Shown: positions 5,960-11,215 of the stretch, piece by piece
Numbering within the stretch: the first letter of the stretch is position 1
Layout of the letters: each line of letters starts with the position of its first letter
Assembly: GCA_964544295.1 (NCBI GenBank)
Contig: CAZJBJ010000128.1
Coordinates: forward strand, 1-11,215
Length of the DNA: 11,215 nucleotides
Origin: JAENVU01 sp964544295
GTDB taxonomy: Bacteria; Actinomycetota; Acidimicrobiia; IMCC26256; JAENVU01
Direction of reading: 5' to 3'
Position numbers and translations under genes: made by a program
Notes under the pieces: model-generated
Database searches by the model: none
The model's input: the letters and a program-made list of their open reading frames with translations, nothing else
Told to the model about the DNA's origin: nothing

Positions 5960-6508
5960 ATGACCGAGATCTCCGACCGCTACCGCCGACTCGCCGCGGC
6001 CTTCGCGGACACCATCGCCGCGGTCCCGGACGACCGGTGGGCGTCACCGTCGCCGTGTCCCGACTGGACCGCTCGGGATGTCGTCGGACACGTCGTGAGC
6101 ACCCAGGCGATGTTCCTCGGACTGGTCGGCCGCGAGATGCCCGAGGGACCGACGGTGGAGGACGATCCGGCCGCGGCCTGGGCCCACGCCTCCGCGATCG
6201 TGCACGCCGACCTCGAGGTCCCCGACCGCGCCGCCACGACCTTCGAAGGCTTCGGTGGTACGACCACGTTCGAGGCCGCGGTGGACCGATTCCTCAACTT
6301 CGATCTCGTCGTCCACCGTTGGGACCTCGCCCGCGCCACCGGCGGTGACGAATCCATCGCAGATGCCGAAGCGGAGCGCGTGATCGCCGGGGTCGCAACG
6401 TTCGGCGACGCGATTCGCAACCCGCAGGCGTGCGGGCCCGAGGTTTCCGTCGACCCCGGCGCGAATCTCGCCACCCGGATGCTCGGACTCGTCGGACGCC
6501 AGGCGTAA
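5960..6508 (+). CDS. TIGR03086-type metal-binding protein (DinB/maleylpyruvate isomerase fold)
   Basis: The 182-residue protein opens with YRRLAAAFADTIAAVPDDRWASPSPCPDWTARDVVGHVV, the hallmark of the mycothiol-dependent maleylpyruvate isomerase N-terminal/DinB-like group. Metal-ligand candidates are H44 in VVGHVV and H119 in DLVVHRWDLARATG. Actinobacteria hold many paralogues; those characterised are mycothiol-dependent enzymes, but most have no known substrate. The ATG at 5960 is preceded by GAGAGG 6 nt upstream, a good ribosome binding site, and a TACCCT -10 candidate lies at 5927-5932. The gene stands alone after the CoA-transferase gene (62 bp gap) and converges on the LLM oxidoreductase gene. 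Confidence 0.85.
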   Translation: MTEISDRYRRLAAAFADTIAAVPDDRWASPSPCPDWTARDVVGHVVSTQAMFLGLVGREMPEGPTVEDDPAAAWAHASAIVHADLEVPDRAATTFEGFGGTTTFEAAVDRFLNFDLVVHRWDLARATGGDESIADAEAERVIAGVATFGDAIRNPQACGPEVSVDPGANLATRMLGLVGRQA

Positions 6509-6535
6509 CTCCGACCACATTCCCACCCGCGCTCC

Positions 6536-6551
6536 GCACGCCGGGGCGTGC
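6536..6551. terminator. GC-rich hairpin between convergent genes, possible bidirectional terminator
   Basis: GCACGC-CGGG-GCGTGC is a perfect 6-bp stem with a 4-nt loop, in the 66-bp gap between two converging genes. It lacks the U tract of a classical intrinsic terminator. High-GC actinobacteria often use hairpins without U tracts, but function here is inferred from place and symmetry only. Confidence 0.4.
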
Positions 6552-6574
6552 AGCTCGTGTACGAGAACGGGGGG

Positions 6575-7438
6575 TCAGGGGATGCGGGTGGCGAACTCGG
6601 CGAGGCGGTCGAGCCACTCGGACCTGGTGGTGCAGCCGGCGAAGCCGACGGCGAGCCAGTCGACCCCGAGGTCCGCATACGCCGAATGGTCCTCGACCCC
6701 GTCGATGGGCGCGAAGCAGATGGTCAATGGATCGACCCGTCCGATCTCCTCGGCGTAGGCGCGGGCCGCGTCGAGGCGCGTCGCGAACTCGTCGATATTC
6801 GTGATGGCCGGGGTCTTCACCGCGCGGGTCGCCGCCGGCGGGTTCGGGAACGGCGACCAACCGTCGCCGATCTCCACCGCCCGGCGCAGCGCGCGGGTGC
6901 TGTTGCCGCCGATCCACACGGGGACCGGCTGCGGGTGCGGCAGTTGGGTCACGCCGCGGGCGCGGAACGTCGGCGTCTCGACCGCCACGCCATCCTCACT
7001 CCAGACCTTCCGCATCACGTCGATGGTCTCGTCGAGCAGGTCGTTGCGGGCGTCGAAATCCACCCCCAGCGCGGCGAACTCCGGCTTCAGATAGCCCGCG
7101 GCCACGCCCAGGATCACCCGACCCCCCGAGAGGTTCTGCAGGGTCGCGACACCCTTCGCCGCGAGGAACGGGTTCCGGTAGGCCGCCACGAAGACGTGGG
7201 TGTGCAGCATGATCCGCTTCGTCGCCGCGGCCGCGAAGGCCAATGCGACCAATGGGTCCTGCGCGTGATGACCGCCGCCGGCGAGCCAGCGGTCGTCGGG
7301 GGCGGGGTGGTCGGTGACGAACACCGCGTCGAGCCTCGCGGCTTCCACCGCCGCGGCCATCTCGGCGATCGCGTCGCCGGTGACGAACTCGTCGGCGAAC
7401 GCAACGTGATCGACGGGCAGGGCCACGGAGTAGCGCAT
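6575..7438 (-). CDS. LLM-class (luciferase-like) oxidoreductase, probably F420-dependent
   Basis: The 287-residue protein is a bacterial luciferase-like TIM barrel. Marks in order are MRYSVALPVDHV, the FVTDHPAP segment (about 40-48), DPLVALAFAAAATKRIMLHTHVFVAAYRNPFLAAK (about 61-95), LSGGRVILGVAAGYLKPEFAALGVDF (about 103-128), and VPVWIGGNSTRALRRAVEIGDGWSPFPNP (about 172-200). The pattern is typical of the TIGR03619 group of actinobacteria, which bind F420 or sometimes FMN and transfer hydride to varied substrates. The substrate is unknown. The start is ATG 7438 with no clear Shine-Dalgarno. It is divergent from the P450 gene with only 49 bp between starts, so joint regulation is likely. Confidence 0.93.
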   Translation of the reverse strand: MRYSVALPVDHVAFADEFVTGDAIAEMAAAVEAARLDAVFVTDHPAPDDRWLAGGGHHAQDPLVALAFAAAATKRIMLHTHVFVAAYRNPFLAAKGVATLQNLSGGRVILGVAAGYLKPEFAALGVDFDARNDLLDETIDVMRKVWSEDGVAVETPTFRARGVTQLPHPQPVPVWIGGNSTRALRRAVEIGDGWSPFPNPPAATRAVKTPAITNIDEFATRLDAARAYAEEIGRVDPLTICFAPIDGVEDHSAYADLGVDWLAVGFAGCTTRSEWLDRLAEFATRIP

Positions 7439-7447
7439 CGCTCGGGC

Positions 7448-7457
7448 ACGCTACCGT
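7448..7457. promoter_or_regulatory. Symmetric -10 element between LLM oxidoreductase and P450 genes
   Basis: ACGCTACCGT contains TACCGT on the plus strand (7452-7457) and TAGCGT on the minus strand (7453-7448). They share the central TA and give the pattern ANNNTANNNT. The plus box is 30 nt before the P450 ATG and the minus box 9 nt before the LLM ATG. No good -35 box is seen on either side, so this is a candidate only. Confidence 0.35.
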
Positions 7458-7487
7458 CGGGACGACCCCGCCGAGGAGAAACCCCGC

Positions 7488-8729
7488 ATGTCGATCATCG
7501 AAGACGTCGCCCTGAGTACGCCCGAGTTCTGGGCTGCGCCCGACGCCGAACGCGAGGCCGGTTTCCGGAAACTGCGCGACGAGTCCCCGATCACCTTCTA
7601 TCCGGAACCCGACTACGGGCCGGATCTGCCGCCCGGTCCGGGCTACTGGTCACTCACCCGCTTCGACGACGTCGTCTACGCGAGTCGGCACCCGGAACTG
7701 TTCTGCTCCGGGCGCGGCGGTACGAACATCGGCGACCTCCCGGACGGCATCGCCGAGTTCCTCGGCTCGATCATCAACATGGACGACCCGCGCCACAAGA
7801 AGCTGCGCGGTCTCGTGAACCACGGCTTCACCCCCAAGTCGCTGGCCGCGCTTCTCGACAGCGTGCGCGAACGGACCACCGAGGTCATCGACGCGGTTGC
7901 CGAACGTGGCGAGTGCGACTTCGTGGCCGACATCGCCGCACCCATGCCCCTCGCGATCGTGTGCGACATGGTCGGTGTCCCCCCGTCGCAACGGCAAACC
8001 GTCTTCGAAGCCAGCAACGTGATCCTCGGCGTCGGCGACCCGGAATACGTCCAGACCATGGAAGACCTCATGGCCGCGTTCATGACGCTGCACCAGATGG
8101 CGATGGAGCTCGGCGCCGACCGGTTGGCGAACCCGGCGGACGACATCGCGACCACCCTGATGCAGGCGGAGGTCGACGGCGAACGCCTCACGGTGCCGGA
8201 GTTCGCATCGTTCTTCATCCTGCTCGTCGTGGCCGGCAACGAGACGACCCGGACCGCGATCAGCCACGGCATGTGGGCGCTGCACCAGCACCCCGATCAA
8301 CGCGCCCTCTGGGTCGGCGACTTCGACACCCACGCGGTCAACGCGGTCGAGGAGATCGTGCGCTGGGCATCGCCGGTGATCCATTTCCGCCGCACCGCCA
8401 CTCAGGACACCGAGATCAGCGGACAGCGCATCGCCGAAGGCGAAAAGGTCGTCATGTGGTTCAACTCCGCGAACCGCGACGAGCGCACCTTTACCGACCC
8501 ATACCAGTTCGACATCACCCGCTCGCCGAATCCGCACCTGGGCTACGGGGGCGGCGGCCCCCACTTCTGCCTCGGTGCCAACCTCGCCCGCCGCGAGATC
8601 CGGGTGATGTTCGAGCAGCTCTTCACCCGGCTCCCCGACCTCGAGATCACGGCTGAGCCGGATCTCCTCCAGTCGTCGTTCATCCACGGCATCAAGCGCA
8701 TGCCGTGTTCGTTCACTCCCGGCGGCTGA
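7488..8729 (+). CDS. Cytochrome P450, CYP125-like
   Basis: The 413-residue protein is a full-length soluble bacterial P450. The I-helix oxygen-activation motif is AGNETT (249-254), the K-helix ExxR is E289-x2-R292, and the haem-cysteine loop is HLGYGGGGPHFCLGANLAR with the thiolate ligand C361. The loop differs from the usual FGxGxHxCxG by an aromatic residue one place further out (Y353) and an extra glycine. This is also the form of CYP125 proteins (GFGGTGAHYC, from memory), which oxidise the sterol side chain. SIINMDDPRHKKLRGLVNHGFTP is the C-helix region that contacts haem. It uses O2 and electrons from a ferredoxin or reductase, neither of which is visible here. The start is ATG 7488 with GAGGAG about 9 nt upstream. 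The substrate is probably a steroid, fatty acid or terpenoid, which is inference. Confidence 0.96.
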   Translation: MSIIEDVALSTPEFWAAPDAEREAGFRKLRDESPITFYPEPDYGPDLPPGPGYWSLTRFDDVVYASRHPELFCSGRGGTNIGDLPDGIAEFLGSIINMDDPRHKKLRGLVNHGFTPKSLAALLDSVRERTTEVIDAVAERGECDFVADIAAPMPLAIVCDMVGVPPSQRQTVFEASNVILGVGDPEYVQTMEDLMAAFMTLHQMAMELGADRLANPADDIATTLMQAEVDGERLTVPEFASFFILLVVAGNETTRTAISHGMWALHQHPDQRALWVGDFDTHAVNAVEEIVRWASPVIHFRRTATQDTEISGQRIAEGEKVVMWFNSANRDERTFTDPYQFDITRSPNPHLGYGGGGPHFCLGANLARREIRVMFEQLFTRLPDLEITAEPDLLQSSFIHGIKRMPCSFTPGG

Positions 8730-8761
8730 ACCGGTCCGAGCGCGGCGCCATCGCGGGGGCG

Positions 8762-8767
8762 TACGGT
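8762..8767 (+). promoter_or_regulatory. Candidate -10 element of the EEP-family gene
   Basis: TACGGT fits TANNNT and ends 7 nt before the GTG at 8775. There is no Shine-Dalgarno, which agrees with a leaderless start. No matching -35 box is seen. Confidence 0.3.
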
Positions 8768-8774
8768 TCCGTCC

Positions 8775-9635
8775 GTGGACAGTGTCGAACCGTTCGATCC
8801 GGGGTTCGGACGACTCGTCGACACGACCATGCGCGTCGCGGCCTGGAATCTCTGGGCGACCTACGCCGCATGGCAGGTGCGGGGTCCGATCATCGAGGCG
8901 CAACTGCGCGCCGCCGCACCCGACGTCGCGCTGCTGGTCGAGGTCTGGGAGCAGCCGGGCGGACGCTCGCAGGCCGAGGAACTCGCGCACGCGCTCGGCG
9001 GCTACGAACAGGTGAGCGCGTCGAGCCTGACGTTCCCCGACGGCGTGCACGCCGGGAACGCGATCCTCAGCCGTTGGCCGATCATGCGGTCGGAGGTCCG
9101 CACCCTGCCCCGCGAAGCCCCCAACGGTGCGCGTGACGACGAGGGCGAGGAGCGGTTGTGTGTCTTCGCCGAGATCGACGGGCCTCGGGGTCTCATCCAG
9201 GTCTTCTGCGCGCACCTGTCGTGGCGCGAAGACCACGGGGCGATCCGTCAGGAACAGGTCCGGGCCATCGCCGAGTTCGCCCGCGAGACCCGACCGCGGG
9301 CGTTTCCCGCGATCCTCGGCGGCGACCTCAACGCCGCGCCGGACACCGACGAGATCCGCATGCTCACCGGACACGCCGCGGTTCCGGTGCCGGGCATCTG
9401 GTTTCGCGACGTGTGGGTCCACGCGGGCGAAGGACCGGGGTACACGTGGTCGAACACCAACCCGTGGGCGGCGTCGAGCCTCGATGTCGACCGTCGGATC
9501 GACTACCTCCTCGTCGGCCACCCCAAGTTGGGCGGAGTCGGCCATCCGGTGCACGCCGAACTGCTCGGCGACATCCCCGTCGACGGGGTCTACGGATCGG
9601 ATCACTTCGGCCTGGTCGCCGACCTCCGCTATTAG
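8775..9635 (+). CDS. Endonuclease/exonuclease/phosphatase (EEP) family protein
   Basis: The 286-residue protein carries the metal-dependent EEP fold. Marks are VAAWNLW (N25), LLVEVWEQ with metal ligand E56, FCAHLSW (H147), GGDLNAAPD (D184, N186), DRRIDYLLVG (D243), and the terminal catalytic GSDHFGLVADL (D276, H277). These enzymes cleave phosphodiester or phosphomonoester bonds in DNA, RNA, lipids or sugars; the target here is unknown. There is no signal peptide, so it is likely cytoplasmic. I chose GTG 8775 because a TANNNT box lies 7 nt before it. ATG 8829, just before the first fold strand, is a real alternative and would remove 18 residues. It follows the P450 gene by 45 bp and converges on the PaaX-like gene with a 7-bp gap. 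Confidence 0.9.
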   Translation: MDSVEPFDPGFGRLVDTTMRVAAWNLWATYAAWQVRGPIIEAQLRAAAPDVALLVEVWEQPGGRSQAEELAHALGGYEQVSASSLTFPDGVHAGNAILSRWPIMRSEVRTLPREAPNGARDDEGEERLCVFAEIDGPRGLIQVFCAHLSWREDHGAIRQEQVRAIAEFARETRPRAFPAILGGDLNAAPDTDEIRMLTGHAAVPVPGIWFRDVWVHAGEGPGYTWSNTNPWAASSLDVDRRIDYLLVGHPKLGGVGHPVHAELLGDIPVDGVYGSDHFGLVADLRY

Positions 9636-9642
9636 CGCGCGC

Positions 9643-10428
9643 TCAGGACTCCGATCGGAACCACTCGTGCGCCAGCGTTGCGAACTCGGTGCGGTAGCCG
9701 CGATAGGCGGTCCGGAGATCGGACCCCGGCCACGGGTCCGGCAGGAGTGCCGGCGGCAGCCACGGATCGGACCGGATATGGCGCAGCGCGGCCGCACCGG
9801 CGAGGAACGCGTCGACGATCGCGTCCTCCCGATGCACCCGCATCCGGCCGGTCGCGATGTGGAGCTGCATCAGGAGTTCGTCGGCGACCGCCCGCCACTC
9901 CCGGGGAGCGAACAGCACGTCGGCGAGCACGACGGGATCACCGTCGGGCCGCGCGTCGAGCCACGCACACCGCGGGTCCTCGACCAGATCGGCGACGTTG
10001 GCGGGCCGGATCCACACCCCTTCGCGCCACTCTGCGAGCCGTGACCGTTTCAGCGCGAGCCGGACGTCCGCCCGGATGCCGGCCGGCCGCGCGTCGCCGA
10101 CGGCGATGGCCATCCGCCAGGTGCCGTCCCAACGTGCGGGTCGGGCCGTCAGGCTCGCCTGCTGCTCCCGTTGGCGCTGCGCCAACGAGCCGACGAGGAC
10201 GTAGTCACCCGCATCGTTGCGCTCGAGTTCACCCGCCGCCGTCATGCGGTGCAACGCAACCCGGGCGGTTCCGGCGGGGATACCGAACAGTGCGCACCAA
10301 CGCACGAGGTCGCGCCCGGGTGCCCGCGCCGATCGGCGCCCGAGCAGCAGGCTCGCCATGACCGACCGCGCCGAAAGCGGCCGGGCCCGCTGGCCCGCCA
10401 ATTCGAAGGTGTTACGTGATTGCACCAT
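9643..10428 (-). CDS. PaaX-family transcriptional regulator
   Basis: The 261-residue protein has the PaaX layout. An N-terminal winged helix (about 18-80: LSARSVMASLLLG, LVRWCALFGIPAGTARVALHRMTAAGELERND-AGDYVL) is followed by QRQREQQASLTARPARWDGTWRMAIAV, which opens the central PaaX domain. The C-terminal helical domain starts around residue 175 and ends in DPWLPPALLPDPWPG and YRGYRTEFATLAHEWF. PaaX of E. coli represses phenylacetate degradation genes and is released by phenylacetyl-CoA; the effector here is probably some acyl-CoA, unproven. The start is ATG 10428, inside a candidate operator, so autoregulation is likely. It is divergent from the desaturase gene, its most likely target. Confidence 0.9.
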   Translation of the reverse strand: MVQSRNTFELAGQRARPLSARSVMASLLLGRRSARAPGRDLVRWCALFGIPAGTARVALHRMTAAGELERNDAGDYVLVGSLAQRQREQQASLTARPARWDGTWRMAIAVGDARPAGIRADVRLALKRSRLAEWREGVWIRPANVADLVEDPRCAWLDARPDGDPVVLADVLFAPREWRAVADELLMQLHIATGRMRVHREDAIVDAFLAGAAALRHIRSDPWLPPALLPDPWPGSDLRTAYRGYRTEFATLAHEWFRSES

Positions 10429-10447
10429 TTGTTGTAATCATTGTAAC
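10411..10447. promoter_or_regulatory. Imperfect palindrome, candidate PaaX-type operator
   Basis: TGATTGCA (10417-10424) and TGTAATCA (10433-10440) are inverted copies with 7 of 8 matches, 8 bp apart. The arms extend outward to GTTAC (10411-10415) and GTAAC (10443-10447), with one extra base on the right side. The core half-sites TGATT and AATCA resemble those reported for E. coli PaaX (TGATTC...GAATCA, from memory), though the spacing is shorter. The palindrome covers the PaaX start codon and reaches the desaturase -10 box, so a bound repressor could block both genes. A TTGTAA direct repeat (10432 and 10441) lies in the right arm. Confidence 0.5.
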
Positions 10448-10449
10448 GT
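10440..10449. promoter_or_regulatory. Symmetric -10 element between PaaX-like and desaturase genes
   Basis: ATTGTAACGT holds TAACGT on the plus strand (10444-10449), 7 nt before GTG 10457. On the minus strand it holds TACAAT (10445-10440), 11 nt before ATG 10428. TACAAT matches 5 of 6 bases of TATAAT. A weak plus-strand -35, TTGCAC (10420-10425), lies 18 bp upstream inside the operator. This fits a bidirectional core promoter. Confidence 0.45.
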
Positions 10450-10456
10450 CGTTGCC

Positions 10457-11215
10457 GTGACCGCGACCGTGATCCCCGCGCCCACCCTGCTCGTCGATCC
10501 CGACCCGGCGGGTCCGATCGCGCCGAGCGGCAAACCGAAGCCGGAACTGCGCGAGGAACTTCGACGTATCCCCACGGTCCGCAACGCGCTCAACGCCGTC
10601 GTGCTCTACGCGGTGACCATCGGCATCTTCGTGACCGTCGCCTGGGCGAACAACATCTTCGTGTGGATCGCGGCGTTCCTCGCCATGGGTCCCATCCACG
10701 CGCGGTTCGCGATCCTCATGCACGAGGCGGCGCACCGGTTGTTGTTCAAGAGCCGGAAGGCGAACGACTTCTTCGGGAAGTGGTTCATCGCGTTCCCGGC
10801 GTTCGTCCCGATCGACCTCTACCGGCGCGGCCACATGGCCCATCACCGTGAGGAGTTCGGTCCGAACGAGCCCGACATCCCGCTCTACCGCGGCTACCCC
10901 ATCCCGCGCGACTCGATGCTGCGCAAGCTCCGGCGCGACGCCCTCGGCATCACCGGCTGGAAGCTGACCAAGGGGCTGTTCCGCGGCGTGGTCGCCGACG
11001 ACGCGAAGGTGCGCGGCCAGGCTCGCGGCATCCTGGCCGTCCAGCTCGTCATGATCGGACTCTTCACCGCGTTCGGTCACCCGTGGATGTACTTCATCCT
11101 CTGGTTCGCGCCCCACCTGACGGTGTGGCGGGTGATCAACCGGCTGCGGGGCATCGCCGAACACGGCGGCATGAAGCACTCCGCCGATCGACGCGAGACG
11201 ACCCACTCGGTTCGG
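10457..11215 (+). CDS. Membrane fatty acid desaturase, 3' end outside window
   Basis: The reading frame is open from GTG 10457 to the window end (253 codons seen). It shows the histidine boxes of membrane di-iron desaturases: H89-EAA-H93 and H126-MA-HH130. A further EHGGM (235-239) and TTHSVR segment lies just before the edge, where the third box (HxxHH type) is expected beyond. Hydrophobic helices lie near 44-63, 66-86 and 192-219. Family knowledge: these enzymes use O2 and electrons to insert a double bond or hydroxyl group into an acyl chain or related lipid. The GTG start is supported by a TAACGT -10 box 7 nt upstream and by the absence of a Shine-Dalgarno, which suggests a leaderless mRNA. 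It is probably controlled by the divergent PaaX-type regulator. The substrate is unknown. Confidence 0.9.
   Translation, partial: MTATVIPAPTLLVDPDPAGPIAPSGKPKPELREELRRIPTVRNALNAVVLYAVTIGIFVTVAWANNIFVWIAAFLAMGPIHARFAILMHEAAHRLLFKSRKANDFFGKWFIAFPAFVPIDLYRRGHMAHHREEFGPNEPDIPLYRGYPIPRDSMLRKLRRDALGITGWKLTKGLFRGVVADDAKVRGQARGILAVQLVMIGLFTAFGHPWMYFILWFAPHLTVWRVINRLRGIAEHGGMKHSADRRETTHSVR

Noticed and set aside
6548..8656. 702-codon open frame on the plus strand
   Set aside because: Overlaps the LLM oxidoreductase antisense and the P450 in another frame; arginine- and histidine-rich with no domain.
7650..9797. 715-codon open frame on the minus strand
   Set aside because: Antisense to the P450 and EEP genes, both certain from catalytic motifs; composition is not protein-like.
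10412..11206. 264-codon open frame on the minus strand at the right edge
   Set aside because: Antisense to the desaturase, whose histidine boxes are clear; the reverse frame shows no motif.
1..11215. tRNA (including selC), selenocysteine machinery, CRISPR array, IS element or phage genes
   Set aside because: I looked for these on both strands and saw no supporting sequence; the Sec machinery must lie elsewhere in the genome if the UGA is decoded.

Overview
The window is GC-rich, densely coding bacterial DNA from an actinobacterium. The gene set points to Actinomycetota: an LLM-class F420-type oxidoreductase, a TIGR03086/DinB-like protein, a CYP125-like P450, a PaaX-family regulator, an ECF sigma with a ZAS anti-sigma, and several start codons that look leaderless. 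Acidimicrobiia (Ilumatobacter-like) is my best guess for the class, but that is inference. I see no IS element, integrase, CRISPR array, tRNA or rRNA, and no abrupt change in composition.

Left part (1-2565). The 3' end of a thiamine-diphosphate enzyme gene (+) converges on a three-gene minus-strand operon. In transcription order the operon is a 72-aa conserved-looking small protein, a GrdB/PrdB-type reductase and a RidA-family protein. The reductase gene is the highlight. It is a single 380-codon reading frame interrupted by one in-frame TGA at 1822-1824. The TGA lies exactly where a UxxC redox motif is expected (U-P-L-C, residues 150-153). A perfect 6-bp hairpin with a GGUCG loop starts 12 nt after the TGA, which matches the placement and loop of a bacterial SECIS. 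I read it as a selenoprotein, one that ordinary gene callers would split into two fragments.

Centre (2695-5897). A zinc-ribbon/RDD membrane protein (-) is divergent from an ECF sigma factor and its zinc-binding anti-sigma factor (+), which overlap by 4 nt. An acetyl-CoA hydrolase/transferase-family gene follows closely. A long inverted repeat lies between the divergent pair.

Right part (5960-11215). A TIGR03086-type DinB/maleylpyruvate-isomerase-fold protein (+) converges on an LLM-class oxidoreductase (-). The oxidoreductase is divergent from a CYP125-like cytochrome P450 (+), followed by an endonuclease/exonuclease/phosphatase-family protein (+). A PaaX-family repressor (-) is divergent from a membrane fatty-acid desaturase (+) that runs off the window. 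Both of these divergent promoter regions contain a symmetric ANNNTANNNT element that could serve as a -10 box on each strand. The PaaX/desaturase gap also holds an imperfect palindrome with TGATT/AATCA half-sites that fits a PaaX operator.

Taken together, the window suggests an oxygen-using actinobacterium with lipid or steroid-type catabolism (P450, CoA transferase, F420-type oxidoreductase, desaturase). It also carries a stand-alone selenocysteine-dependent GrdB-like protein, without the subunits known from clostridial glycine or proline reductases. All statements about family membership come from reading the protein sequence; no database search was done.
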